DNA from: Streptomyces sp. NBC_01244
Lineage (GTDB): Bacteria > Actinomycetota > Actinomycetes > Streptomycetales > Streptomycetaceae
NCBI RefSeq assembly: GCF_035987325.1
Contig: NZ_CP108488.1
Coordinates: 3,596,001 to 3,660,000 of the forward strand
Reading direction: 5' to 3'
Length of the DNA stretch: 64,000 nt
The notes under the pieces were generated by a model. It made no database searches. It worked only from the letters and a program-made list of their open reading frames with translations, and had not been told where the DNA came from. This document shows, one piece after another, positions 33,297 to 41,511 of this stretch; position 1 is the first letter of the stretch; every line of letters begins with the position of its first letter. A program made the position numbers and the translations under genes.

Positions 33297-33923
33297 TCAG
33301 AACCGGACGTCGGAGCAGGAGTAGAAGGCCATCGGGGTGTCGTTGACGGTCCACACGGCGAGGATCATGTGCCGGCCGGTCTTGCCGCTCGGCATGGCGC
33401 CCTGGTGGACGGTGGTCATGGCGGGGCGGGCGCCGTTGTAGGCGACCGTGAGGAAGGGCTGCGGGTCGAGGGCGGCGCGGGTGAGGGGCTTGGTGGAGTC
33501 CCAGCCGTTCTTGGTGACGTAGTACCGGAAGTCGGTGGTGGAGTGGTTCGCGGTGAACTGCCAGCGGAAGCCGTAGCTCTGCCCGCTGGTCACCGGGGTG
33601 GCCGGCCAGGCGCCGCCGCGCGGGTCGTCGAGCTGCGCGAACTCCGTGTGGTTGCCCGCACATATGCGGCCGTCGGCGGGACCCGCGGCCGGGAACCCCT
33701 TGAGGCCCTCGACGCTTTGGGGCTCCCACTGGATGGGGCCGCAGTCGGAGACGGTCTTGTTGGCACAGAGCTTCTGGCGGCTGATCGGGGTGTCGGTGTA
33801 CCCGTGACTGCTGGCCGTGGGGGCCGTGACGAGCGCGAGGGCGGCGACGACACCGAGGCCGACGGTGGTGGCGGTGGCCGTGGCGGCGGCCCGCTTGGTT
33901 CTGGGCATGCGGAAGGAACGCAT
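33297..33923 (-). CDS. Secreted AA10 lytic polysaccharide monooxygenase
   Basis: A 208-residue secreted copper enzyme. The signal peptide is residues 1-39 and the mature protein begins at His40 (HGYTDTPISR), the N-terminal half of the histidine brace; the second His is in FTANHSTTDFRYY (~127). No extra binding module is attached, so it is a single-domain AA10, probably active on chitin. It oxidatively nicks crystalline chitin and works with the GH18 chitinase at 25928, whose promoter carries similar operators. ATG 33923 (MRSFRMPRTKRAAA) with AAGGAG about ten bases upstream is preferred; ATG 33908 is possible. Confidence 0.93.
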   Translation of the reverse strand: MRSFRMPRTKRAAATATATTVGLGVVAALALVTAPTASSHGYTDTPISRQKLCANKTVSDCGPIQWEPQSVEGLKGFPAAGPADGRICAGNHTEFAQLDDPRGGAWPATPVTSGQSYGFRWQFTANHSTTDFRYYVTKNGWDSTKPLTRAALDPQPFLTVAYNGARPAMTTVHQGAMPSGKTGRHMILAVWTVNDTPMAFYSCSDVRF

Positions 33924-34032
33924 GAGGCTGATGCTCCTTGAACGTGGGGGGATGTCCGGAGAGAGCGTGCGCACGCGTGGGGATGGGCCGTACCGGTTTC
34001 GGCGGCACGGCCCGTTCACGAGCTCTGGGTTT

Positions 34033-34112
34033 AGGTCTAGACCAAGTTCCACAGTATTGACGGGAGTTGGCCATGTCCAGACCAATGGAAGAACGGGTGG
34101 TCCGGACCACCC
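34033..34112 (-). promoter_or_regulatory. DasR-like operators upstream of the LPMO gene
   Basis: AGGTCTAGACCA at 34033-34044 is nearly identical to the Streptomyces dre palindrome; TGTCCAGACCAA at 34074-34085 is a second, looser copy. GGGTGGTCCGGACCACCC at 34095-34112 is a perfect 18-base palindrome with the same GGTCC-GGACC core. All lie 110-190 bases before the LPMO start and 45-125 bases after the end of the SPFH gene. Confidence 0.7.
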
Positions 34113-34157
34113 GGATTCCACCCGCTCTCTCCCGCGTCCGGCGTCGGCCGGCGAGGG

Positions 34158-36977
34158 CTACTCGGCGCGGCCCGTGTAGAAGGCGACGGTCAGGTCCTTC
34201 ACGAGGGCCTTGCGCTCGTAGTCGTCGAGCTCCACGATCCCGCGCGAGGTGAGGCGGTGGACGGTGTCGTCCACCGCGTCGACCACCGAGGTCAGGACGG
34301 TGTCCCGGTGCTTGGCGTCGATCGCCGCGACCCGGCGCCGGCGCATGGCGTCCGCGACCTCGGGGGCGTACTCGATCCGGGTCGGCTGCGCCGAGAACAC
34401 CTCCACGCCGACCGCCTCGGTCTCCGCCGCCAGCATCCGGGTCAGCGCGTCGCCGACGGCCTCGGCGTCGCGCAGGGTCGGGGCGGCCTCGTGGAAGGCG
34501 TCGGCCGGGAGCTGGGACAGGACCCGGGCCATGGCCGACTCGACCTGCTCGGCGAGGTAGTCGACGTGGTCCTCCACGGCCAGGGTCGCCCGGGCCGTGT
34601 CCTTGACCTGCCAGACCACCTGGACGACGACCTGGAGGGCGAGCCCGCCGGAATCCACGGCGGGCATCGGGTCGCTGCGCCAGTGCCGCAGCCGGACGTC
34701 GACCCGGCGGCGCAGCAGCAGGGGGCTGATCCAGGTGAGGCCGGTACGGCGGACGGTGCCGCGGTAGCGGCCGAAGAGGGTGAGCACCCAGGCGTGGCCG
34801 GCCCGGCCGCGGCCCAGCCCGCCGAGCGCGAGGAGCGCGACGACCCCGAGGAAGGCGAGCGGCGGCCAGAAGCGTGCCTGCAGTCCCCGGTAGGGGCGCG
34901 GCTCCACGCCGAACGCCAGCGCGAGCGAATCGGGGACGGCCCCGGCCCGCCAGAGCACGACCGCGCAGCCGGCGAGCGCGACCCCGCCGACGGCCACCGC
35001 GATCCAGCCGGGCAGCACCGGGCCGTGGTGCTCGTGCAGCCGGTCGTCGCCGCGGGGGACGCGGCGTCCGGGGGCGGACCGGGGCGTGACGGCGGTCTGG
35101 GCCTTCGGCTGCGGGGGCTTCTGCATCTGCATCTGCATCTGCTGGGGGCCCGGCTGCTGGGGGTCCGGCTGCTGCGGGTCCGGCTGCTGCGGCTGGACGG
35201 CGCCGCGGAACGGAAGGTGCACCGGCACCTCGGTCACCGCGACCCCGCGCACCGCGGTGACCAGGGGCAGGTCCTGCGTATCGTCCTCGGCGATCCGCGC
35301 CACGGCCCGCGCGACGACCTCGACCACCTCGGCCGCCCCGGGCCCGGGGACGACTCCGCCGCCGATCGCGGCCTCGGTGGCCTCGGCGGCCCCGTCCGTG
35401 ACGGCCTCGCCGTCCGTGTCACCGGCTCCGCCCGGAGCGGGCACGGACCGCGCCGGCTCCGGCCCGCCCGCCCGGTCGGCCGGAGCCGCGTCTCCCGGCT
35501 CGGGCAGGTCCTCCGGGGCGGGGCCCGGGACCGCGTGCTGCGCGCCGCGGCCGTGTTCGGCGGCCGAGCCGCCCTGTCCCGGCAGGTCCCAGGCAGCGGG
35601 TGGACCCGCGTGTCGCGGAGCGTGCTCCGCGGCGGCGAGGGGCGCGCCCGGTGCGGGCACGGCGGTCGGGGGCCAGGTCTCGGCCCCGTCCTGCGGGTGG
35701 GGCCGGGCGGTTTCGGTGTCGGGGTTCCGCAGCCGGATCGTGGCCGCACCGGCGTGGGTCGCCTCGTCCTGGGGGTGCGGGATGTCCAGCCCCGGCTCGG
35801 CCTGGGCCCGCGCCGCCGGTACGTCGCTGCGCGCACCCTCCCCCGCCCGTCCGGCGGGCCCGTGCGGGGCGACGGCCGTGGCCTGCGCCGCCGCACCCAC
35901 GGCGACCAGCCCCTGCGAGTCCGGCTCGACCCCGGCCGCAGCCGGCCGGGAGGCGGCTTCGCCGCGCGCCGACCCGGACGGCTCGCCCGCCAGTGCCCAA
36001 CCGGTGGACGCGGCCCACTCGGTCACCGCCGCCGCGGGCACGGGGGGCGCGGCCGTCACCGCATCGGAGGCCCTGGCCACGGAGACCTCGGCCCGCCCCG
36101 AAGGAACCGGCACGAGCGCGGCCACGTCGGGCGCACCCCCGGCCCGCTCGGCGCCGACCCTTGCGGGAACCCACCCCGCCGCGGCCGGCACCGACGCGGC
36201 CCGGTCAGGCGAAGCCGACAAGCGCGAGCCCGACTCGGTCCCGGCCCCGGCCGCTGCCCGCCCGGCTGCGTCCTGCGCGGGCGCGGCCACGTCGGGCGCA
36301 CCCGACAGGGGCACGCCCCGCTCAACGCCGGGCTCGGCCGCTGCCCACCATGCGGCTGCCGGCACGGGTGCGGCCAGGTCGTGCGCGATCGCGTCCGGCA
36401 CGGCTGCGGCCGACAGGTACGAGCCCGGCTCGGTCCCGGGCCCGGCCGCTGCCGGCACGGGTGCGGCCAGGTCGGGCGCGACCGACAGCGGTGCGCCCGG
36501 CTCGGCGCCGGCCTCGGCCGCTGCCCACCGTGCGGCAGCCGGCGCGGCCGCGGCCAGGTCAGGCTCACCCGACAGGGGTGCGTTCCGCTCGGCGCCGGGC
36601 TCGGCCGGTGCCCACCGTGCGGCGGCGGGCACGGCTGCGGTCGGCACGGTCGGGCCCGGCTCGGTACCGGACCCGGCCGCTGCCCACCTGGCCTCGGTCG
36701 GTGCGGCCTCGGCCGGAACGGCCCACCGGGGCGCGGCAACTGCCGGTGCGGCTTCGCCCGGCGTGGTTCCGCCCGGCGTGACCGCGCCCGGTCCGGCGGC
36801 GCCCGGCGTGGCCGCGCCCAGTGCGGCCGTGCCCGGTGCGGCCTCGGGCTGGGGTGCCGCGGGGCGTTCCGCTTCGGTCGGAGTCGGGGTGGACGGGGGC
36901 GGGGGCGTCGCTCGGGGGGTGGGGTGCGGGGGGATCTCGAAGGTGCCTGTGGTCGATGTGGTGCGCGTGGGGTACAT
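34158..36977 (-). CDS. SPFH/band-7 protein with giant low-complexity N-terminus
   Basis: A 939-residue protein. Residues 1-654 are Ala/Pro/Gly-rich with degenerate ~29-residue repeats between about 95 and 300 (each near AARWAAAEPGAE-PLSxxPDLAAPVP) and a Gln-rich end (DPQQPDPQQPGPQQMQMQMQ). Two membrane helices (655-677 and ~702-722) precede a stomatin/SPFH domain (728-939: FGRYRGTVRRTGLTWISPLL, VVVQVVWQVKDTARATLAV, AFHEAAPTLRDAEAVGDAL). SPFH proteins build membrane microdomains. ATG 36977 has GGAGG five bases upstream and is preferred over ATG 36992. It follows the NlpC/P60 gene in an operon. Confidence 0.8.
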   Translation of the reverse strand: MYPTRTTSTTGTFEIPPHPTPRATPPPPSTPTPTEAERPAAPQPEAAPGTAALGAATPGAAGPGAVTPGGTTPGEAAPAVAAPRWAVPAEAAPTEARWAAAGSGTEPGPTVPTAAVPAAARWAPAEPGAERNAPLSGEPDLAAAAPAAARWAAAEAGAEPGAPLSVAPDLAAPVPAAAGPGTEPGSYLSAAAVPDAIAHDLAAPVPAAAWWAAAEPGVERGVPLSGAPDVAAPAQDAAGRAAAGAGTESGSRLSASPDRAASVPAAAGWVPARVGAERAGGAPDVAALVPVPSGRAEVSVARASDAVTAAPPVPAAAVTEWAASTGWALAGEPSGSARGEAASRPAAAGVEPDSQGLVAVGAAAQATAVAPHGPAGRAGEGARSDVPAARAQAEPGLDIPHPQDEATHAGAATIRLRNPDTETARPHPQDGAETWPPTAVPAPGAPLAAAEHAPRHAGPPAAWDLPGQGGSAAEHGRGAQHAVPGPAPEDLPEPGDAAPADRAGGPEPARSVPAPGGAGDTDGEAVTDGAAEATEAAIGGGVVPGPGAAEVVEVVARAVARIAEDDTQDLPLVTAVRGVAVTEVPVHLPFRGAVQPQQPDPQQPDPQQPGPQQMQMQMQKPPQPKAQTAVTPRSAPGRRVPRGDDRLHEHHGPVLPGWIAVAVGGVALAGCAVVLWRAGAVPDSLALAFGVEPRPYRGLQARFWPPLAFLGVVALLALGGLGRGRAGHAWVLTLFGRYRGTVRRTGLTWISPLLLRRRVDVRLRHWRSDPMPAVDSGGLALQVVVQVVWQVKDTARATLAVEDHVDYLAEQVESAMARVLSQLPADAFHEAAPTLRDAEAVGDALTRMLAAETEAVGVEVFSAQPTRIEYAPEVADAMRRRRVAAIDAKHRDTVLTSVVDAVDDTVHRLTSRGIVELDDYERKALVKDLTVAFYTGRAE

Positions 36978-36988
36978 CGTTGCCTCCG

Positions 36989-38425
36989 TCATGCGAACAG
37001 CCGGCGCCAGGTTTCCGGGCCCGGGTAGCCGTTGGCCTCGGCGCCGCGCCAGCCCTGGGCTCGCTGGAACGCCTCGACGTTGCGGCGGTCGGCCTCGCCC
37101 CAGCGGGGGCCCGGTCCGGCCGTGTAGTACTTGCCGAAGCCCTTCTTCACCAGCTGGCGGCCAAGGGCGGTGATGGACGGGTGGGAAGTCCCGGGCCGGA
37201 AGAAGGACGCCCCGGGGTAGGCGGGTTTGCCCGCCGGGCCCGGTGCGCCGCCCGTGAGCGGCGGGATGTCCTTGCCCTGGTGCTTGGCGAGCAGCCGCCA
37301 GGTGGTGGCTCCCGGGAGGCCGTCGGCGTCCGCGCCCGTCCAGCCCTGGGCGCGCTGGAAGGCCTCGGTCGCCTGCCGGTCGGCGTCGGACCACTTCGTA
37401 GCGGCGCCCTTCGGGTAGAAGCGCAGCCCGCCGCGGTCGATCAGCATCCGGCCGAGCTGGGCGACGTACGCGTTGTCCGCGCCCGGCCCGAATTTCGACG
37501 CCCCGGGGAAGGCTGCCGGGACGGCCGGCGTGCCACCCGGCGCGGGCGGCTCGCCCGTGACCGGTGGCACGGGAACGTCGGGAACGACCCCGCCCGCCAG
37601 CCCGTTGAACCGGTACGGGATGTACTTCACCGAGTTGTTCCAGTAGCCGTACGGCGTGGCCAGCTTCCGCGTCGTGGGCCGCGTCTGCTCGTAGGCGACG
37701 TAGTGCGTGCGCGTCTCGTCCACCCAGCCGCCGAAGATCACCACGTGCGAGCCCTTGTTGGGGTCGGCCGGGTTGTGGAAGAGCAGCATGTCTCCGGGGA
37801 GCAGCTCCTCCTTCGTGATCCGCGTCGCGAACTTGTCGAGGCTGCCGGTCCATTCGTTCGTGCCGAGGTTCCAGACCATCGAGACGAAGCCGGAGCAGTC
37901 CTGCCGGTACCCGTCCGACCAGTACTCCTCCATGCTGTACGGGACCTTCGCGTCCAGCCACAGCTTCGCCCGGTTGATGATCGTCGCCCGGTCGGTCCGC
38001 TTCACCGCGGAGGGCGCTCCCGGCTGCCCGGCCGGCTTCGCGGGCGTGCCCTTCTTGCCCTTCGGCCCGTGCAGCGGCGCCCGGCCGCCCTGCGGGGAGC
38101 CGGGGTCGTCCAGCGCCACCCGGCCGCCGGGACCCGGCGCGGCCGTGGCCACGGACGCTCCCCCGCCGCCGAGGACCACTCCCGCGGCGGTGGCCAGGAC
38201 CAGCGCCCGGCGGGCTCCGCGCGCGGCCGGGTGTCCGCCGTCGCGCAGCGGTATGGCCCGGGCGCGCGCGAGCGTGCGACGGCGCCGGGCACAGCCTTGG
38301 CACGGGCAGTCGCCGGCGGGTTCGTACTCCTCGAAGGAGGGCAGCGGCATCGGCGGCATCGCCTCGGCCACCGGCACCGCCATGGGCGTCGCTTCGTACA
38401 CATGCGTCGGAGGCTGCGTCGTCAT
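36989..38425 (-). CDS. NlpC/P60-like peptidoglycan hydrolase with two peptidoglycan-binding repeats
   Basis: A 478-residue protein. An N-terminal cytosolic-like segment with DCPCQGCARRRR precedes one hydrophobic segment (RRALVLATAAGVVLGGGGAS). The catalytic domain carries DCSGFVSMVWN (nucleophile Cys) and GSHVVIFGGWV (His). Two C-terminal copies of a peptidoglycan-binding module follow, each reading PGASxFxPG...ALGRxLxxxGxxxYYxxGPxxxWxxADRxxxEAFQRAQGW. It would act on cell-wall peptides outside the membrane. ATG 38425 is chosen; ATG 38485 lacks a ribosome site. Its stop overlaps an alternative SPFH start (ATGA), so the pair is co-translated. Confidence 0.82.
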   Translation of the reverse strand: MTTQPPTHVYEATPMAVPVAEAMPPMPLPSFEEYEPAGDCPCQGCARRRRTLARARAIPLRDGGHPAARGARRALVLATAAGVVLGGGGASVATAAPGPGGRVALDDPGSPQGGRAPLHGPKGKKGTPAKPAGQPGAPSAVKRTDRATIINRAKLWLDAKVPYSMEEYWSDGYRQDCSGFVSMVWNLGTNEWTGSLDKFATRITKEELLPGDMLLFHNPADPNKGSHVVIFGGWVDETRTHYVAYEQTRPTTRKLATPYGYWNNSVKYIPYRFNGLAGGVVPDVPVPPVTGEPPAPGGTPAVPAAFPGASKFGPGADNAYVAQLGRMLIDRGGLRFYPKGAATKWSDADRQATEAFQRAQGWTGADADGLPGATTWRLLAKHQGKDIPPLTGGAPGPAGKPAYPGASFFRPGTSHPSITALGRQLVKKGFGKYYTAGPGPRWGEADRRNVEAFQRAQGWRGAEANGYPGPETWRRLFA

Positions 38426-38507
38426 GCCGTTCCGTCCACTCCCCTGCTCGTCACTGGTCGGCCGGGACCGCATCTGGCGGGGCATCAGATCCGGCGCGGC
38501 CCAGACA

Positions 38508-38521
38508 TATCGTGCACGATA
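38508..38521. promoter_or_regulatory. 14-base palindrome upstream of NlpC/P60 gene
   Basis: TATCGTGCACGATA is a perfect palindrome 83 bases before the start of the NlpC/P60 gene, next to an AT-rich stretch (ACCCCTAAACATGGGT, itself a short hairpin). It is a probable operator in the promoter of the cell-wall operon; the regulator is unknown. Confidence 0.5.
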
Positions 38522-38610
38522 AAACCCCTAAACATGGGTTAATCGGACAGAACGGGCGCGGCTTGTCACGAGCACCCGCAGCCGTGGGGTAGAGTTTTAC
38601 CTGTCACCAA

Positions 38611-38684
38611 GCGCCGCTAGCTCAGTTGGTTAGAGCAGCTGACTCTTAATCAGCGGGTCCGGGGTTCGAGTCCCTGGCGGCGCA
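38611..38684 (+). tRNA. tRNA-Lys (anticodon CTT), copy 3
   Basis: Identical to copies 1 and 2, including the GTCACCAA immediately upstream shared with copy 1. It is followed at once by a terminator arm that has been split by an IS30-family element. Confidence 0.97.
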
Positions 38685-38692
38685 CAGACGCA

Positions 38693-38709
38693 AAGAAGCC
38701 CCTCGCAGT
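38693..38709 (+). terminator. Left arm of tRNA-Lys terminator, split by IS insertion
   Basis: AAGAAGCCCCTCGCAGT (38693-38709) is the exact reverse complement of ACTGCGAGGGGCTTCTT at 40031-40047. Without the 1.3-kb element between them they form a 17-base-pair hairpin with a GAGGAGA loop and a T-rich end, nine bases after the tRNA, matching the terminator position of copy 1. Confidence 0.8.
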
Positions 38710-38713
38710 GAGG

Positions 38714-40025
38714 GTGAATTCGAGGGGTCGTTGCAACACGTGGTCGGTTGATCAGGCCGCGAGCAGTTTAGACAGGCGCTCGGCTGGGGTTTCCCAGCCG
38801 AGCGTTTTGCGTGGGCGCCCGTTGAGTTCGGCGGCGACGGTGGCCAGGTCCTGGGGCGTGTGCCGGGACAGGTCGGTGCCCTTGGGGAAGTACTGCCGCA
38901 GCAGGCCGTTCGTGTTCTCGTTGGAGCCGCGCTGCCAGGGACTGGCCGGGTTGCAGAAGTAGACCGGGATGTTCGTGGCGACGGTGAATGCCTGGTGGGC
39001 GGCCATCTCCACGCCCTGGTCCCAGGTCAGGGATCGCCGCAGGTGGGGCGGGAGAGTCTTCACCGTCTCCACGAGCGCGTCCCGGGTGCTGGCCGCCGTG
39101 TGGTCGAAGGGCAGGTGGGCGAGCATCACGTAGCGGGTGGTGCGTTCGACGAGGGTGCCGATCGCGGACTTGCCGTCCTTTCCGATGATGAGATCGCCTT
39201 CCCAGTGGCCGGGGACGGCCCTGTCGGCGGCCTCGGCAGGCCGGTCGCTGATCATCACCATGTTCGGTATGGCGCGCGGCTTGCGCTTGTAGGACTGGCG
39301 GTGTGGCCGGCGGCGGGACCGGCCCGTCCGCAGGGCGCGGGTGAGTTCGCGGCGGAGCTCTCCGCGGCCCTGGACGTAGAGAGCCTGGTAGATCGTCTCG
39401 TGGGCCACGTGCATCTCCGGCCGGGCGGGGAACCGTGCCTGCAGAGCCTGGCAGATCTGTTCCGGACTCCATCGGAGTGTGAGGTGGGCCTGGATGAACT
39501 GGCGTAGTTCGGCGCTCCGGCGGATCTTGCCGGGCTTGGGGCGGGGGCGCCGTTGCTCGGCGCGGCGGTGGGCTGCGTGGGGCCGGTAGGCCCAGCAGGA
39601 CGAGTCGCCGCGTGAGGGAATGCCGTTGCGGCGGATCTCCCTGCTGATGGTGGAGGGGCTGCGGCCCAGCTCGGCGGCGATGGTGCGGATCGACGCCTTC
39701 TCGCGCAGTCGGTCGGCTATGTGGATGCGGTCCTCTTCGCGGAGGTACCTGGATACGCCAGAAGCCGAAGCCTCCACGGTGATCGGAGGCTTCGGCTTCC
39801 CAGACGGCGGCGAGTGCCAACCGTTGCGCCATCTCTTGCCGGTCCGCAGGTTGATACCGACGATCCGGCAGGCTTCTCTGTTGCTGTAGCCCTGCTGCAT
39901 GAGCCGGGAGTATGCCTCCCGCTCACGCGTCAGACGGCCACCGCCCCCTGGTCCCCGGTTCTCCCGGATCTTGAAATCCATCGCATCCCCTGAGCTGGGG
40001 TGTTGCGACGACCACTAGAACTCAA
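38714..40025 (-). mobile_element. IS30-family insertion sequence
   Basis: About 1312 bases. The ends are imperfect inverted repeats of ~26 bases: left GTGAATTCGAGGGGTCG.TTGCAACAC (38714-38739) and right, read inward, TTGAGTTCTAGTGGTCG.CGCAACAC (40025-40000); roughly 20 of 26 positions match. A GG is repeated outside each end (38712-38713 and 40026-40027), or AGG if the left end is shifted by one, consistent with the short target duplication of the IS30 family. It encodes a single intact DDE transposase. Confidence 0.85.
38752..39981 (-). CDS. IS30-family transposase
   Basis: A 409-residue transposase. Two helix-turn-helix regions occupy the N-terminal half (EAYSRLMQQGYSNREACRIVG in part; IRTIAAELGRSPSTISREIRRNG in part). 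The DDE catalytic core has the first Asp in GHWEGDLIIGKDGKSAIGTL, the second in LTWDQGVEM and the Glu in PWQRGSNENTNGLLRQYFPK, the IS30 signature around the Glu. The frame is intact, so the element may be active. It lies entirely inside the terminal inverted repeats. Confidence 0.95.
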   Translation of the reverse strand: MDFKIRENRGPGGGGRLTREREAYSRLMQQGYSNREACRIVGINLRTGKRWRNGWHSPPSGKPKPPITVEASASGVSRYLREEDRIHIADRLREKASIRTIAAELGRSPSTISREIRRNGIPSRGDSSCWAYRPHAAHRRAEQRRPRPKPGKIRRSAELRQFIQAHLTLRWSPEQICQALQARFPARPEMHVAHETIYQALYVQGRGELRRELTRALRTGRSRRRPHRQSYKRKPRAIPNMVMISDRPAEAADRAVPGHWEGDLIIGKDGKSAIGTLVERTTRYVMLAHLPFDHTAASTRDALVETVKTLPPHLRRSLTWDQGVEMAAHQAFTVATNIPVYFCNPASPWQRGSNENTNGLLRQYFPKGTDLSRHTPQDLATVAAELNGRPRKTLGWETPAERLSKLLAA

Positions 40026-40030
40026 GGAGA

Positions 40031-40047
40031 ACTGCGAGGGGCTTCTT
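40031..40047 (+). terminator. Right arm of the split tRNA-Lys terminator
   Basis: ACTGCGAGGGGCTTCTT, complementary to the left arm at 38693-38709 and followed by CG and no further gene on this strand. Confidence 0.75.
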
Positions 40048-40081
40048 CGTGCCTCCGGGGCGGTCGCTTCAGGCGGTCGCT

Positions 40082-40744
40082 TCAGACCGCCGTTCCCGGG
40101 CGGACTCCGACGCCCGTCAGGTACGCCGACACCACCACGTTCGCCGAGTACTCCTTGGCCGCCTTGTCGTAGGTGCCGCCGCAGGTCACCAGCCGCAGTT
40201 CGGCCCGGCCCCGGACTTTGGGACCGTAGACCTTGGCCGGGTCGAAGTCCGCGCGCTCGTGGACCCGTACGTCCTCGATCGTGAACTCCGCCACCGAGCC
40301 GTCGGCCCGCAGCACCCGCACCTTGTCACCCGTCTTCGCCGAGCTCAGGCCGTAGAACACGGCCGGCTTCGACCGCGTGTCCACGTGGCCGACCAGCAGC
40401 GCCGTCCCGGCCGCGCCGGGCTGGGCGCCGCCGCGCCACCAGCCGACCGTGCCCGGGTTCTCGTACGGGGGCGGTTCGATCGCCCCCTTCGCGTCGAGGT
40501 CCCGGACCATCACCGGGGCCTGCACGCCGAGGGACGGTACGTCGACCCGCGAGGGCGCGGCCGGCCCCAGCGGGGTGTGCGCGGCGGGCATGCCCGGGGC
40601 GGCCGGTCCGCCGGCCCGGCCGGGCAGGGGTATCGCCACCCCGGTGATCTCGCGGCCCCACAGCCACAGGCCGAGGACCAGCACCGACCAGGCGGCGAAG
40701 GTCAGCAGCCGGGAGCCGCCGGAGCTCCTCGGCTCCCCACTCAC
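40082..40744 (-). CDS. Class F sortase
   Basis: A 220-residue membrane transpeptidase of the actinobacterial class F type. One N-terminal helix (FAAWSVLVLGLWLWG), then a sortase barrel: VDVPSLGVQAPVM, catalytic His in LLVGHVDTRSK, catalytic Cys in LRLVTCGGTYDK. It would join a sorting-signal protein to the cell envelope. GTG 40744 begins the gene 12 bases after the stop of the upstream gene, which encodes an exported protein with a sorting-like C-terminus, probably its substrate. Confidence 0.87.
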   Translation of the reverse strand: MSGEPRSSGGSRLLTFAAWSVLVLGLWLWGREITGVAIPLPGRAGGPAAPGMPAAHTPLGPAAPSRVDVPSLGVQAPVMVRDLDAKGAIEPPPYENPGTVGWWRGGAQPGAAGTALLVGHVDTRSKPAVFYGLSSAKTGDKVRVLRADGSVAEFTIEDVRVHERADFDPAKVYGPKVRGRAELRLVTCGGTYDKAAKEYSANVVVSAYLTGVGVRPGTAV

Positions 40745-40756
40745 CCGATCACCCGG

Positions 40757-41419
40757 TCACTCGCCGCTGCGGCGGCGGCGCAGGGTCAGCGCCCGGCCGG
40801 CGACCGCGAGGGTGGCGGCGGCGGCGAGGACGGCGCCGATCACCGTGTGCGGCAGGCCCGGGCCGTCGCCGTCGTGGCTCTTCTTCGTCGCCGCGGCGAG
40901 CTGCGCGGAATCGGCGGCCTTGGCGGCTTCCGCCGAACCTGCCGCCTTCGACTTCGCGGCGATCTCCTCGGACATGCCGCCGCCGCCCGCGTGGACCGGC
41001 CAGATGGGTGTGCGGTGGGGGTCGGGGCGGTGCTCGCGGCGGCGCTCGATCTCGATCGTGCCCCATTCGCGTTCGCCGCCGCGGCCGCCGCACTTGATCT
41101 TGATGTCGTGGCGGCCGGGCTCGGCCCAGGAGCGGATCATCGCGTCGCCCCACAGGGTGCGGCGGTCGTCGCGGCCGGTGGAGAGCCGGACCTCGGAGAC
41201 GAAGACGACGGACGAGGCGACGGCCCAGTCCTCGTCACAGCCGCGGACGCGCAGTTTGACCTGCGCCCCCGGTTCCGCCGGATTGGGGTCTGCCGAGACG
41301 CTGCCGCGGTCACGGTTCCAGTCCTCCTCCGCGAAGGCGAAGGGGGCGGTCACGGCGGACAGGGCCGTCAGGGCGACGGCCACCCCGGTGACACGGAGAG
41401 CGAACACATCACTGCGCAT
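40757..41419 (-). CDS. Exported surface protein with sorting-like C-terminus
   Basis: A 220-residue secreted protein. Signal peptide ~1-29 (cleavage near AFAEE), an Ig-like beta domain (~30-125) with two cysteines (VRGCDEDW, IKCGGRGG) that could pair, an Ala/Lys-rich helical stretch and a C-terminal LPHTV followed by a ~22-residue hydrophobic helix and RRRRSGE. This has the layout of a sortase sorting signal, with Val in place of the Gly of LPxTG. GAGGAGG lies seven bases before ATG 41419. It is encoded directly upstream of the class F sortase. Confidence 0.75.
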   Translation of the reverse strand: MRSDVFALRVTGVAVALTALSAVTAPFAFAEEDWNRDRGSVSADPNPAEPGAQVKLRVRGCDEDWAVASSVVFVSEVRLSTGRDDRRTLWGDAMIRSWAEPGRHDIKIKCGGRGGEREWGTIEIERRREHRPDPHRTPIWPVHAGGGGMSEEIAAKSKAAGSAEAAKAADSAQLAAATKKSHDGDGPGLPHTVIGAVLAAAATLAVAGRALTLRRRRSGE

Positions 41420-41454
41420 GGTGAACCTCCTCAACAAGGAGATTCACGCGCGGC

Positions 41455-41480
41455 GCGCCGCTCCGCATCCGGAGCGGCGC
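41455..41480. terminator. GC-rich hairpin after the HAD gene
   Basis: GCGCCGCTCCG (41455-41465), loop CATC, CGGAGCGGCGC (41470-41480): a perfect 11-base-pair stem between the HAD hydrolase stop and the surface-protein start on the same strand. A probable terminator or processing hairpin. Confidence 0.65.
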
Positions 41481-41511
41481 CCTCTTGGCCCGTACGTGTC
41501 AGCCGTACGCG

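Noticed and set aside
34257..37028. A 923-codon frame on the plus strand
   Set aside because: It is the antisense of the SPFH gene. Its composition (Arg/Gly/Ala-rich, no hydrophobic core) is that of a shadow frame in GC-rich DNA, and the opposite strand has a clear SPFH domain.
38426..38508. A ydaO-type c-di-AMP riboswitch before the NlpC/P60 gene
   Set aside because: The leader to the palindrome is only about 83 bases and lacks the conserved riboswitch sequence blocks that I could recognise.
38693..40047. The 17-base outer inverted repeat taken as the ends of the IS element
   Set aside because: These arms make a terminator hairpin at the right distance after the tRNA, while a separate, imperfect pair of ends of IS30 type with GG duplication lies just inside. 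The IS ends are placed there.
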